From Leifsonia poae (GTDB taxonomy: Bacteria > Actinomycetota > Actinomycetes > Actinomycetales > Microbacteriaceae): 64,000 nucleotides of DNA. Where the stretch lies: NCBI RefSeq assembly GCF_020009625.1, contig NZ_JAIHLP010000002.1, forward strand, positions 2,294,001 to 2,358,000, given 5' to 3'. Under the pieces are notes generated by a model. The model worked only from the letters and a program-made list of their open reading frames with translations. It searched no databases and had not been told where the DNA came from. Of this stretch, positions 50,844 to 60,143 are shown piece by piece (the first letter of the stretch is position 1; each line of letters begins with the position of its first letter). The translations under genes and the position numbers were made by a program.

Positions 50844-51917
50844 ATGGGCGGGGATGAGTCGGGGAGCGCGTCTTCGCATCCCCTCGCCGCGCTCTCGGTC
50901 CGAACCCGCGCGATCCTGATCTGGGGCGGCGTCGCCGTGCTCCTCGTCGTCGCATTCGCTGCCGCGCTCGGTGCCCTGCAACGCGGCGTGTACAGCGCCG
51001 GCGGTTTCGTCTCGGCCTATGTGACGTCGCTCGCCGATCGCGACGTCGACGCAGCGCTGCAGATGCCCGGCGCCGACCCCACCACCGCCTCCCTCACCGA
51101 CGACGGTCTGCCGGCGAAGCCCTCGCGCGAGCTCCTCCGGGCCGATGTGCTGCCGACGATCCGGCAGGTACGTGTGCTGAGCGACGACGAACTGGTGTCG
51201 GGGGAGCATCTCGTGACGCTGGGTGCCCGCGTCGACGGCCACCCCGTCACGGTGCGCTTCCAGGTGCGGCAGACCGGCGCGGTGCTCGGCATCCTCCCCA
51301 CCTGGCGGTTCAGTGCCACACCACTGACGGTGGCGCACATCACGGTCGAGCACGCAGACACCTTCACGGTGGCCGGCCACACCCTCGACCCGCGCGCCGT
51401 GGCCGCCCAGCCGGTGAACGCGTTCACTGTGACCGCCGACTATCTCGTCTTCGCACCGGGGGTCTACGACCTCGGCCACGAATCGAAGTACCTGAGCGCA
51501 CCCACCAGCACGCTCACGGCTGCCGCGCCCGGCCGCCTCGTCAACGTCGCTGTCGTCGCCGAACCCACCAGAGCGCTTGTCGCCCAGATCGGCGAACAGC
51601 TGCACTCCTACCTCGACGCCTGCGCGAAACAGCAGGTGCTCCAACCCGCCGGATGCCCGTTCGGCGTCACCATCGACGATCGCGTCGAGGGCCTTCCCTC
51701 GTGGTCGATCGCCAAATATCCGCCGGTCACCCTCGCCGCGGGGGACGACGGGTGGACGATGCCCGAGACGGCGGGCGCCGCTCATCTCTCGGTCACCGTT
51801 CAATCGCTTTTCGACGGCAGCATCGACCGGCGATCGTCTGACGAGCCCTTCACGGTCTCACTCTCCGCCATCAGCATCCGCGACGACGGCGCCGTGGACA
51901 TCACCGTCTCCGGCTGA
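50844..51917 (+). CDS. Hypothetical membrane-anchored exported protein
   Basis: 357 aa with one membrane helix near residues 24-44 (AILIWGGVAVLLVVAFAAAL) and a beta-rich extracytoplasmic domain with two cysteines (DACAKQQVLQPAGCPFGV) that may form a disulfide. Not recognised. It diverges from the helicase and converges with the CopD-CtaG gene. Confidence 0.75.
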   Translation: MGGDESGSASSHPLAALSVRTRAILIWGGVAVLLVVAFAAALGALQRGVYSAGGFVSAYVTSLADRDVDAALQMPGADPTTASLTDDGLPAKPSRELLRADVLPTIRQVRVLSDDELVSGEHLVTLGARVDGHPVTVRFQVRQTGAVLGILPTWRFSATPLTVAHITVEHADTFTVAGHTLDPRAVAAQPVNAFTVTADYLVFAPGVYDLGHESKYLSAPTSTLTAAAPGRLVNVAVVAEPTRALVAQIGEQLHSYLDACAKQQVLQPAGCPFGVTIDDRVEGLPSWSIAKYPPVTLAAGDDGWTMPETAGAAHLSVTVQSLFDGSIDRRSSDEPFTVSLSAISIRDDGAVDITVSG

Positions 51918-51965
51918 CATCGGGTCACCGAGGCAGTCGGGTCACCGAGGCAGTCGGGAAATGGA

Positions 51966-53936
51966 TCAGCGAGCGGCGCCGTCGCGGGCCGCGAGACGAG
52001 CGAGCTGGGCGTTGTACTCATTGAGCTCGGCCTCGCCCGTGCGGTCGGCGTTGCGGTCGCGGCGCTTCGTCTCCCTGTCGTCGGTCCGACTCCATTGGAT
52101 CGCCACGACGATGGCCAGGATGACCGTGGGGATCTCCCCGACACTCCACGCGATCCCGCCGCCGGTCTGCTGGTCCACGATCGGGGTCGCCCCCCAGGTG
52201 CGACCCATCGCACCGAACCAATCCGCCAAGAGCAGCCCCTGGTTGGTCATGATCGAGAGGCCGAAGAACGCGTGGAAGGCCATCGTTCCGAGCAACAGGA
52301 GCAACCGGAACGGATACGCGAGCCGGTACTTCACCGGGTCGATGCCGATGAGCGACTGCACGAACAGATAGCCGGTGATCAGGAAGTGGGTGATCATCCA
52401 CTCGTGGCCGATGTGATCGGTCGTCGCCCAGCGGAACAGGGGCGTGTAGTAGAACAACCACAGCGAACCGGCGAACAGGATCGCGGCGACGATCGGATTG
52501 GTGAGGAATCCTGCGACGCGCGAATGCACCGCGAGCAGGATCCACTCCCGGCCGCCGCGCGATCCGTCGGTTCGCTTGCGGATCGACCGGAGGGCGAGCG
52601 TGATGGGAGCTCCCGGGACGAGCAGCAGCGGCACCATCATGGTGAGCACCATGTGCGCCAGCATGTGCTGCGAGAACAGGTACTTCTCGTAGACGTTGAT
52701 GCCGCCCGATGTGATGTAGAACAGCAGCAGAATGCCGGCCACCCAGAACACCGTGCGGTGGATCGGCCACTTGTCGCCGCGCACGCGCAGCCGGCGCACC
52801 CCCGCGAAGTAGAAGAACAGGGCGAACGCGCAGGCGAGCACCCAGAGCAGGTCGAAGTTCCAGAGGGTGACGAGGCGCGTCCAGGTCAGTTCCGGTGGCA
52901 GCACCTGCCCGGTCAGGATCTCAGCGGGCGTCGGTGCAGCACCGAGCTTCTCCGCCACCGGCGTCGCGGTTCGCGCGAGCGCGGCGGCCACCCCGGATGC
53001 GATACCCATGAACGCCAGCTCGGCCGTCACCATCCACCAGAACAGGCTGCGCTTGTCGCTCGCCTTGAGCCGGCCGATCAGGAAGCGCCGCTGGAAGGCG
53101 CCGAAGAGGCCGAGCACGACCAGCGCAGCGACCTTGACGAGCACCAGGATGCCGTACGGCGTCGCGAGCTGCGCCAGCGTTCCGACGCGCAGCTCGGCGT
53201 TCACATAGCCTGAGGCGGCGACCACGACGAACGAGATGATCGCCAGCGTCGAATAGCGTTCGAGCACCGGCACGATGCGGGCGCCGTCGAGCGTTCGCCG
53301 CACGATCACGAGGGTGAGTAGTCCGCCCAGCCAGAGGCCGGCGAAGAGCACGTGCAACCCGAACGAGGTGACGGCCGCATCATGCCCGGCCGCATCCGCA
53401 CTGTGTCCCTGCTGGGCCATCGGGATGAGCGAGGTGAGCGCCAGGGCGGTCACGAAGACGATCGCCGTGTGGTTGCGCACCGCGAAGCAGAGCACCGTGA
53501 CAGCCGCCGCGATGAGCGTGATTCCGAGCCAGGCCTGGCCGATCGACACGCTCGTGATGAACGAGCTCAGGCCGTTGCTGAAGGTGTCGTCGAACGAGAA
53601 CGGCACATTGGAGACACTCACGAAGGTGAAGAGCCCGGTGACCGCACTCGCCACCGTCATCACCCCGGCCGACGCAGCCGCGAAGTCGAGGGCCTTGCCG
53701 TATTCCGGCTTGTCCTGACTGAACGCGAAGCAGGCGAGGACGAGGGCGCCGATCGCCCCAGCGGCGCTCAGGTTGACCACGAGCGTCGACGCCGGGAGGC
53801 CCCACCGCACCAGGGCGCCCGGATCGGCGAGGAGCGGCGCCTCTGCGCCACCGCCGAAAGCCAACGCCGCGATCATCGCGATCACGGCGACGATCAGCAG
53901 CACAGCGGGAGCGGCCACCCGGATGATTCTTGGCAC
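51966..53936 (-). CDS. CopD-CtaG fusion, copper transport / cytochrome oxidase assembly protein
   Basis: 656 aa polytopic membrane protein. The CopD-like copper-resistance domain occupies about residues 120-330 (LHVLFAGLWLGGLLTLVIVRRT with His), and the Caa3_CtaG domain about 360-600 (YLFSQHMLAHMVLTMMVPLLLVPGAP and HEWMITHFLITGYLFVQSLIGIDP, each with conserved His). Such fusions are typical of actinobacteria and insert copper into cytochrome c oxidase. Confidence 0.92.
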   Translation of the reverse strand: MPRIIRVAAPAVLLIVAVIAMIAALAFGGGAEAPLLADPGALVRWGLPASTLVVNLSAAGAIGALVLACFAFSQDKPEYGKALDFAAASAGVMTVASAVTGLFTFVSVSNVPFSFDDTFSNGLSSFITSVSIGQAWLGITLIAAAVTVLCFAVRNHTAIVFVTALALTSLIPMAQQGHSADAAGHDAAVTSFGLHVLFAGLWLGGLLTLVIVRRTLDGARIVPVLERYSTLAIISFVVVAASGYVNAELRVGTLAQLATPYGILVLVKVAALVVLGLFGAFQRRFLIGRLKASDKRSLFWWMVTAELAFMGIASGVAAALARTATPVAEKLGAAPTPAEILTGQVLPPELTWTRLVTLWNFDLLWVLACAFALFFYFAGVRRLRVRGDKWPIHRTVFWVAGILLLFYITSGGINVYEKYLFSQHMLAHMVLTMMVPLLLVPGAPITLALRSIRKRTDGSRGGREWILLAVHSRVAGFLTNPIVAAILFAGSLWLFYYTPLFRWATTDHIGHEWMITHFLITGYLFVQSLIGIDPVKYRLAYPFRLLLLLGTMAFHAFFGLSIMTNQGLLLADWFGAMGRTWGATPIVDQQTGGGIAWSVGEIPTVILAIVVAIQWSRTDDRETKRRDRNADRTGEAELNEYNAQLARLAARDGAAR

Positions 53937-54065
53937 CCGCCAAGCCTACGTCGCCCGCGCTGGGAGCCCGCACACAGCACGCGGGGACCGCAAGCGCCCT
54001 CAGGGGCCGGGAACGACGAAGGGGACACCGCCTGAGCGATGTCCCCTTCGAGGAAGCGGGTGAGA

Positions 54066-54353
54066 CTACTTGACGGCAGCCTTGAGCTTCGAGCCGGCGG
54101 TCAGCTTGACGCGGTGGCCGGCAGCGATCTTGATCTCGGCACCGGTCTGCGGGTTGCGGCCGGTGCGCGCGGCGGTGGCGGTGCGCTCGGCGGCGAGCCA
54201 GCCCGGGATGGTGACCTTGCCACCGTTGGCGACGGTCTCCGCGATGGTGGCGAAGAAAGCGTCGAGCACGCCACCGACGGCAGCCTGGCTCTGACCCGAC
54301 GACGCGGCGATAGCGGCAACGAGCTCGGTCTTGTTCAGCGACTTGTCAGCCAT
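54066..54353 (-). CDS. hup: HU-family DNA-binding protein
   Basis: 95 aa nucleoid protein. MADKSLNKTELVAAIAASSGQSQAAVGGVLDAF then the DNA-binding arm VTIPGWLAAERTATAARTGRNPQTGAEIKI. ATG 54353 has GAGGAGG upstream. No Lys-rich actinobacterial tail. Confidence 0.96.
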   Translation of the reverse strand: MADKSLNKTELVAAIAASSGQSQAAVGGVLDAFFATIAETVANGGKVTIPGWLAAERTATAARTGRNPQTGAEIKIAAGHRVKLTAGSKLKAAVK

Positions 54354-54656
54354 TGAGTGTCCTCCTCGGACCTTGTGCTGTCTATACAGCTTCTTAGTGG
54401 AACGGTTGAGGCCACGCGGGCCGTATCGTTTGGTCGGTTTGACCGCCTCGAATGTATCAGAATCCCGCGAGAACACGCGGATTTTCGGCGTTTCGCGGCA
54501 ACTTCGCCCGTCACACGCGTCGCACAGGTGCTCCCCGGGTCACTCTGCAACGGTGCCACGCCGTCATCCACTCTTCTCGCAACCGGTTCTCAGGAGACTT
54601 CGCGTCGAATCCGCGACGGGGCGGCGGGAGAACGGCGGGGAGGCGGCGGGAGAACG

Positions 54657-54694
54657 CCGAAGGGGTGCCCGGCCGAAGCCGGACACCCCTTCGG
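54657..54694 (-). terminator. Terminator of the rpmB-rpmG-rpsN operon
   Basis: Eleven-bp stem (CCGAAGGGGTG at 54657-54667 with 54684-54694), one mismatch, then five bp and the loop CGAA. It begins 19 bases past the rpsN stop. The rest of 54354-54656 has no recognisable gene; a direct repeat GGCGGCGGGAGAACG occurs around 54620-54656. Confidence 0.8.
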
Positions 54695-54712
54695 ATGCGT
54701 CTGTCGCGCTGC

Positions 54713-55018
54713 TTACCAGCTGGACTTGGTGATACCGGGCAGTTCGCCGCGGTGCGCCATGTCGCGGAAGCGTACACGCGAGATGCCGAACTTGCTGAGG
54801 TTTCCGCGCGGGCGGCCGTCCACGGCGTCGCGGTTGCGAACGCGGATCGGCGAAGCGTCGCGGGGGAGCTTCTGCAGGCCGAGGCGGGCCGCTTCACGCG
54901 ACTCGTCGGTGCCGTTCGGGTCGACGAGAGCCTTCTTGAGCTCGAGGCGCTTGGCGGCGTAACGCTCGACGATTACCTTGCGCTGCTCGTTCTTGGCGAT
55001 CTTGGATGTCTTGGCCAT
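54713..55018 (-). CDS. rpsN: 30S ribosomal protein S14
   Basis: 101 aa long-form S14 ([46 protein letters not shown]). It lacks the CxxC zinc knuckle of the short form, so it is a zinc-independent C-minus type. Third gene of rpmB-rpmG-rpsN, three bases after rpmG. Confidence 0.97.
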   Translation of the reverse strand: MAKTSKIAKNEQRKVIVERYAAKRLELKKALVDPNGTDESREAARLGLQKLPRDASPIRVRNRDAVDGRPRGNLSKFGISRVRFRDMAHRGELPGITKSSW

Positions 55019-55021
55019 GTC

Positions 55022-55189
55022 TTAGCGCTCCTCTCGGAAGTCCACGTGCTTGCGCACAACGGGGTCGTACTTCTTGAGCACGAGACGGTCGGGGTCGTTG
55101 CGGCGGTTCTTCTTGGTCACGTAGGTGTAACCGGTTCCAGCCGTCGAACGAAGCTTGATGATCGGACGAACGTCCTGCTGCTTTGCCAT
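55022..55189 (-). CDS. rpmG: 50S ribosomal protein L33
   Basis: 55 aa, found by reading the sequence: [55 protein letters not shown]. No Cys pairs, so it is the zinc-independent form. Start overlaps the rpmB stop by one base (TAATG). Confidence 0.96.
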   Translation of the reverse strand: MAKQQDVRPIIKLRSTAGTGYTYVTKKNRRNDPDRLVLKKYDPVVRKHVDFREER

Positions 55190-55425
55190 TAGATCTTCTC
55201 CCCACGGGCCAGGAGGTCCTTGACCACGGACTCGATGCCACGGGCGTCGATGACCTTGATGCCCTTGGCGCTCAGCGTCAGGGTCACGTTACGGCGAAGC
55301 GACGGAACGAAGTACGTCTTCTTCTGGATGTTCGGGTCGAAACGGCGCTTGGTGCGCCGGTGCGAGTGCGAGATGTTGTGACCGAAGCCGGGAACGGCTC
55401 CTGTCACCTGGCACACTGCTGCCAT
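55189..55425 (-). CDS. rpmB: 50S ribosomal protein L28
   Basis: 78 aa. [57 protein letters not shown]. Only one Cys, so it is also zinc-independent. The in-frame region before the ATG at 55425 is not coding. No Zur-type box is seen upstream in 55426-55692. Confidence 0.97.
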   Translation of the reverse strand: MAAVCQVTGAVPGFGHNISHSHRRTKRRFDPNIQKKTYFVPSLRRNVTLTLSAKGIKVIDARGIESVVKDLLARGEKI

Positions 55426-55692
55426 TGTCTTTTCTCCAATACCGCGGAGCCGGATGCTCCGCCCAAGGTCACTTGTCGGCACGCTCGATCCCGTGTTTCT
55501 TTCGAAGGTCGGGGATCTGCGTACGATCTGAGCAGGAGAGGCCCACTCAGCCAAACATCAATACTACGTGACGGATGCACTCCCGCCAAATGCGGCGACG
55601 GCTCCTGGTCACTATCAACTGATCGTCCTCGTGCCGGCATCAGCGAACCGGGGCGAGATCTACCGCAGCGTCTGAGCTTCGAGCGGGATTGA

Positions 55693-56085
55693 TCAGCCGG
55701 CGACGGCGCGCGAGCAGTTCTCGCACAACCCGAACACGTCGACGACGTGCTGTGCTTGCGTGAAACCGTGGGAGGCGGCGGCGGCCTGGGCCCACTGTTC
55801 CACCGCATCCGCCTCGATCTCGACCGTGAGGCCGCAATTGCGGCAGATGAGGTGGTGGTGGTGCCCGGTGGTGCAGGCCCGGTAGAGGCTTTCCCCTTCG
55901 GGGGACTGCAACGAGTCCGCATCACCTTCGGCGGCGAGGTCGGCGAGCGCCCGGTAGACCGTTGCGAGCCCGATGGGGGAGCCGGTCTCATGCAGCGACA
56001 GATGAAGTCCTTGCGCGCTGATGAAGCCTTCCGTGGAGGTCAGTGCCTCTCGGACGGCTTCGCGCTGCCAGGTGTTTCGCTTCAC
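55693..56085 (-). CDS. zur: Zur, Fur-family zinc-responsive repressor
   Basis: 130 aa. Winged helix with RQEAVREAL-type N-terminus (WQREAVREALTSTEGFISAQGLH), then TVYRALADLAAEGDADSL; metal-site stretch TTGHHHHLICRNCG (His cluster, CxxC) and a C-terminal CENC structural zinc site. Last gene of znuA-C-B-zur, so autoregulation through the box at 58843 is likely. Confidence 0.93.
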   Translation of the reverse strand: MKRNTWQREAVREALTSTEGFISAQGLHLSLHETGSPIGLATVYRALADLAAEGDADSLQSPEGESLYRACTTGHHHHLICRNCGLTVEIEADAVEQWAQAAAASHGFTQAQHVVDVFGLCENCSRAVAG

Positions 56086-56094
56086 GCCTCTAGG

Positions 56095-56976
56095 CTAGCC
56101 CGCCTGCCTCACGAGTCGCCGTGAGCCGGTGCGGGCGCCGACGAGCCGGCAGACCACGTAGATGACGAAGGAGATGGTGGTGACGTAGGGGCTGATCGGC
56201 AGGGAGCCGCCGAGCGCCAGCATGATGCCGCCCACCACCGAGGTCAGCGCGAAGCCCACACTCAGCAGCGGGACGACGAGCGGCGACGAGGAGACCCGCA
56301 TCGCGGCGGCGGCCGGCGTGACGAGCAGCGAGAGCACGAGCAGTGCGCCGACGATCTGCACCGAGACGGCGACGGCGAGGCCGAGCAGCACCATGAATGC
56401 GAGCGAGATGAATCGCACCGGTACGCCGCGGGAGGCCGCGACATCCGCATCCAGGCTGTCGAAGGCGAGCGGACGCCAGATGAGCAACAGGCCGATGAGC
56501 ACCACTGCGCCGATCGCCATCAGCCAGCCGAGCTGGGGGTCGTCGACCGAGACGATCTGCCCGGTGAGCAGGCCGAACTTGTTGGCACTGCGGCCCGGGT
56601 AGAGGGCGAGGAACAGGATGCCGAGGCCGAGGCCGAACGGCATGAGCACAGCGATGATCGAGTTGCGGTCGCGGGCTTTCGCGCCGAGGAGGCCGATCAG
56701 GATGGCGGCGACGAGCGAGCCCGCCAGAGAACCGATCACCACATTCGCCCCGAAGAGCAGCGCCGCCGCCGCACCGGCGAACGAGAGCTCACTGATCCCG
56801 TGCACGGCGAACGCCATGTCGCGCTGCATCACGAAGACGCCGATGAGACCGCCGACGATGCCGAGCACGGCCCCGGCGAAGATCGAGTTCTTCACGAGGG
56901 CGAGCAGTTCGCCGTAGTTCGCGAAGTTGAACAGCTGCGACCACAGATCGGGGGAGTCGGCGAGGTGCGCGATCAT
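56095..56976 (-). CDS. znuB: ZnuB, zinc ABC permease
   Basis: 293 aa metal ABC-3 permease with eight or more membrane helices (FAGAVLGIVGGLIGVFVMQRDMAFAVHGISELSFAG, VMLLGL-type later helices). Overlaps znuC by four bases and is followed by zur after nine bases. Intact. Confidence 0.93.
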   Translation of the reverse strand: MIAHLADSPDLWSQLFNFANYGELLALVKNSIFAGAVLGIVGGLIGVFVMQRDMAFAVHGISELSFAGAAAALLFGANVVIGSLAGSLVAAILIGLLGAKARDRNSIIAVLMPFGLGLGILFLALYPGRSANKFGLLTGQIVSVDDPQLGWLMAIGAVVLIGLLLIWRPLAFDSLDADVAASRGVPVRFISLAFMVLLGLAVAVSVQIVGALLVLSLLVTPAAAAMRVSSSPLVVPLLSVGFALTSVVGGIMLALGGSLPISPYVTTISFVIYVVCRLVGARTGSRRLVRQAG

Positions 56977-57857
56977 GCGGCGGGCTCCTCGTGGGGGAGT
57001 CGGGAGTGGTCGTGGTGGTCGTGCGTCTCAGCATCAGGGATGCCCACCACCACGATGCGGCCACGACTGCGGATGACGTCGACCGGGGTTCCGTACAGAT
57101 CGGTGAGGACCTCGCTGCGCAGCACCTCATCCGGGGTGCCTTCGCGGAACCGCCCTCCGGCCAGATACAGCACTTTGTCGACCATCCCGAGCACGGGGTT
57201 GACGTCGTGCGTGACGAACACCACGGCGCTGTCATGCTCGCGCCGTCGACGGTCGATGAGCTCGCTCACGCCGCGCTGGTGCTGCAGGTCGAGTGAGAGC
57301 AGCGGCTCGTCGCAGAGGAGCAGCGCCGGATCTCCGGCGAGGGCCTGGCCGACACGCAGGCGCTGCTGCTCGCCGCCGGAGAGGCTGCCCACAGGCACAT
57401 CCGCGTAGCGGCGCGCGCCGACGGCGTCGATGAGGTCTTCCACCTGGGCACGGTCGGCGCGGGTGGGGATCGGCAACCCCCAGCGGTGGCCGTTGACGCC
57501 CAGCGCCACAAGGTCGCGCGCGCGCATCGGCGTGCCCGGTGCGATCAGCTTCTGCTGCGGGATGTACCCGATGCGTCGGTCGCCTCGGCGCACGGGATGC
57601 CCGTCGAACTCGATCGTTCCCGAGTCGAGCTGCTGTTGGCCGAGGATCGTCTTGAGCAGGCTCGTCTTGCCGGACCCGTTCGGGCCGAGCACCGCGACGA
57701 ACTCGCCGGCGTGCACGTCGATACTGAGACCGCTCCACAGGGTTCGGGAGCCGAATCCGAGGTTCGCCTGGCGCAGGCTGAGCACCACCGGGCGTTCATC
57801 CGGTGCGGCGACCCGCTCCAGCGGTTCGGCGTCGTGCCCGTCGGCGGTCGGCGTCAT
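56973..57857 (-). CDS. znuC: ZnuC, zinc ABC ATP-binding protein
   Basis: 294 aa. Walker A GPNGSGKTSLLKTILG, Q-loop IPQQKLIAPG, signature LSGGEQQRLRVGQAL and Walker B LLLCDEPLLSLDLQ. The C-terminal part is His-rich (DAETHDHHDHSRLPHEE), a common metal-buffering feature of ZnuC. Overlaps znuA and znuB. Confidence 0.93.
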   Translation of the reverse strand: MTPTADGHDAEPLERVAAPDERPVVLSLRQANLGFGSRTLWSGLSIDVHAGEFVAVLGPNGSGKTSLLKTILGQQQLDSGTIEFDGHPVRRGDRRIGYIPQQKLIAPGTPMRARDLVALGVNGHRWGLPIPTRADRAQVEDLIDAVGARRYADVPVGSLSGGEQQRLRVGQALAGDPALLLCDEPLLSLDLQHQRGVSELIDRRRREHDSAVVFVTHDVNPVLGMVDKVLYLAGGRFREGTPDEVLRSEVLTDLYGTPVDVIRSRGRIVVVGIPDAETHDHHDHSRLPHEEPAA

Positions 57858-58777
57858 TCGCCGAGTGCCGTGGCCACGGCGTTCAGGTTGTCCGTCATCC
57901 AGCTGAGGTAGTCCTTGCCGCTCGGGAGGGTCTCGGTGACCGGCACGATCGCGACACCGGCGCTCTTGGCGGCGGCGAGGACCTTCTCGGTCTCCGGGCC
58001 ACTGGTCTGCTCATTGTAGGCGAGCAGTTTCACCGAGCCGCTGCTGTAAAGGTCGAGCGTCTGCTGCAGCACGGCGGGGGAGACGTCCGTGCCTTCCTCG
58101 ATCGCTGCGCTGAACGGGTGCGGGGTCTTGTTGTCGAGACCGATCGCGTCGAGCAGGTAGAGCGGAACGGGTTCCGTGATGGAGGCGCCCTCGCCGGCGT
58201 ACTTCAGTTTCAGTGCGGCCTCGCGGTTCTCGAGGCCGGTCAGCTTGGCGACGAAGGCGTCGCCGTTCTTCTGGAAGGTGGCCGCCTGGGATGCGTCGGC
58301 CTTCGACAGCGCCGCCACGAGTTTCTGCGTCAGCTTCTGCACGGTGGGGAAGTCGTACCAGACATGCTCGTTGAGCTCGCCGCCGACCGCCTTCTTGCCG
58401 GAGATGTCGACGGCGTTGAGAACGGTGGCCCTTTCGTTGCCCGACGATGAGAGCATGGTGCCCATGAAGTCGTCGTAGCCGCCGCCGTTCTCGATCACGA
58501 TGTTCGCTTTCGAGATCTGCAGCTGGTTCTGGGCACTGGCCTCGAAGGAGTGCGGGTCTTGGGCCGGGTTGCTCATGATGGAGGTGACCTGCACGGCGTC
58601 GCCGGCGATGGTCTTGGCGATGTCGCCGTAGACGTTGGTGCTGGCGACGATGGAGAGTTCGCCGCTCGTGGCGCTGTCGGAGGCGCCGGCGGTACCGGAG
58701 CATCCGGTGAGGGCGAGCGCGGTGATGGCCGCCGCGGCGGGCATGGCCAGGAGGGAGACGATGGTTCGCGTCTTCAT
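57854..58777 (-). CDS. znuA: ZnuA, zinc-binding lipoprotein of ABC importer
   Basis: 307 aa. Lipobox ALTGCSG near residue 26. Metal-ligand region DPHSFEASAQNQLQISKA, EHVWYDFPTV, and LEPRxAAL-type helix (LTGLENREAALKLKY). The usual His-rich loop is absent. First gene of the zinc operon, with a Zur box 66-82 bases upstream. Confidence 0.92.
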   Translation of the reverse strand: MKTRTIVSLLAMPAAAAITALALTGCSGTAGASDSATSGELSIVASTNVYGDIAKTIAGDAVQVTSIMSNPAQDPHSFEASAQNQLQISKANIVIENGGGYDDFMGTMLSSSGNERATVLNAVDISGKKAVGGELNEHVWYDFPTVQKLTQKLVAALSKADASQAATFQKNGDAFVAKLTGLENREAALKLKYAGEGASITEPVPLYLLDAIGLDNKTPHPFSAAIEEGTDVSPAVLQQTLDLYSSGSVKLLAYNEQTSGPETEKVLAAAKSAGVAIVPVTETLPSGKDYLSWMTDNLNAVATALGE

Positions 58778-58842
58778 GCAGGGGACCTGTCTAAGTCGGG
58801 AGAGTCGTGCCCGTGCCGGACACGTTACGACTGTACGGCTTA

Positions 58843-58859
58843 TTGATAATGATTGTCAA
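58843..58859 (-). promoter_or_regulatory. Zur box upstream of znuA
   Basis: TTGATAATGATTGTCAA is a near-perfect 17-bp palindrome of the Fur/Zur form TTGANAATNATTNTCAA and stands before znuA, the first gene of znuACB-zur. Confidence 0.85.
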
Positions 58860-58872
58860 AACCACATCGCGG

Positions 58873-59982
58873 TCAGAACCAGACGCGCGCCTGGACAGCC
58901 AGCCAGGCCAAAGCCCGGTCCTCGGCGCTCGACATCGACAACCCCGTCAGCTCCTCGATCTTCTGGATGCGATTGCGCAATGTGTGCCGGTGCACGCCGA
59001 GCTGCGACGCCGCCGCCTCCCAGCTGCCGTTCTCAGAGAGGAACACCCGCAGCGACTCGAGCAATTGGCCGTCGGGATCGGCCGCCAGCGGACGCAACGG
59101 CTCCACCAAGGCCGCCACCGCGGGCGCCGGGATGGCCCGCAACAGTTCCTCCACACTCGTCATGCGGCCGAACTCCACGACCGGGCGATCGTCGGCGAGC
59201 GCGATCCCCACCGCCTGAGCGGCCTGCAGCCGACCGGTCGCGAGCGCGCCGAACGGGGCCGGAGCGCCGAGCCCGCAGCGCACCGGCACACGCTCCACGG
59301 TCGCCGCCGTCAGGATGCGCTCGCTCCAGGCGCCGACCGTCTCCGGGCCGAGCACCACCACGACCTCGGCGTCGACGGCGGCGGCCAGCGGCGGCAGCTC
59401 CAGCTCGTCGAGCCACTCGAGCGCCCTGCTCTCCAACATCACGGCGCGGGAGCGGGCGCGCACGACACCAACCACCAGCTGGGTGCCGGTGATCCCCCAC
59501 CGGCCGGCGAGGGAGCGTGCGAGATCGGGGGAGCCGTGCAGCAGCACATCCACCGCATCCTGACGGGCCAGCTCTTCGAGACGACCGTCGCGCCGCGGAA
59601 AGAAGGTGAGGTCGAGCAGGGCGGCGGCCTGCGTGGCGAGATCGCGGGTGCGGCTCGTCACGCCACGCCGGGCCGAGACCACCAGCGTGGCCCGGGGATC
59701 CTCGGCCCGACCGACGGGGAACACCTGCAGATCGGGGTGCCGGATGCGCCGGGAGCGCTGGGTCGCAGCCGAGATCGCGTCGTCGATGTGGATGCGTCCC
59801 GCCCCGACGGCCGCGATCGGCTGCCCGTAGCGGTCCACCAGCACGGCCCAGCCGTTCAGCAGACCGGAGAGCGTCGTGACGATGGCCTCGGTCCCGCCGC
59901 GACGGGCCGCGAGAGTGAGGGAGATGATCCCGCCACTGACCAGGCGGGCCTCCGCGGCATCGCGATCGGGCGTCTCGGGCAC
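58873..59982 (-). CDS. PucR/CdaR-family transcriptional regulator
   Basis: 369 aa. Central GGDEF-like region and C-terminal HTH_30 (LLESLRVFLSENGSWEAAASQLGVHRHTLRNRIQKIEELTGLSMSSAEDRALAWLAV), typical of PucR. It diverges from the alcohol dehydrogenase and amino acid permease genes and probably controls them. The inducer is unknown. Confidence 0.9.
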   Translation of the reverse strand: MPETPDRDAAEARLVSGGIISLTLAARRGGTEAIVTTLSGLLNGWAVLVDRYGQPIAAVGAGRIHIDDAISAATQRSRRIRHPDLQVFPVGRAEDPRATLVVSARRGVTSRTRDLATQAAALLDLTFFPRRDGRLEELARQDAVDVLLHGSPDLARSLAGRWGITGTQLVVGVVRARSRAVMLESRALEWLDELELPPLAAAVDAEVVVVLGPETVGAWSERILTAATVERVPVRCGLGAPAPFGALATGRLQAAQAVGIALADDRPVVEFGRMTSVEELLRAIPAPAVAALVEPLRPLAADPDGQLLESLRVFLSENGSWEAAASQLGVHRHTLRNRIQKIEELTGLSMSSAEDRALAWLAVQARVWF

Positions 59983-60143
59983 CGAACCTCCTCACACATC
60001 CGGCGAACCGGCCTGCCGAATCGGCGTGCGTGGTCCGCCGGCCTCGACGAAACGTCGGGTTCCCGCCCCTCATCCCGACTCATAGCATTGCGTCAATCGT
60101 AACGACGCGGCCCGCTCGCGCCGATCAGCACCGAAGGATCCTC

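Noticed and set aside
55426..55692. A Zur box upstream of rpmB
   Set aside because: No palindrome of the TTGANAATNATTNTCAA type found here; the only clear one is at 58843.
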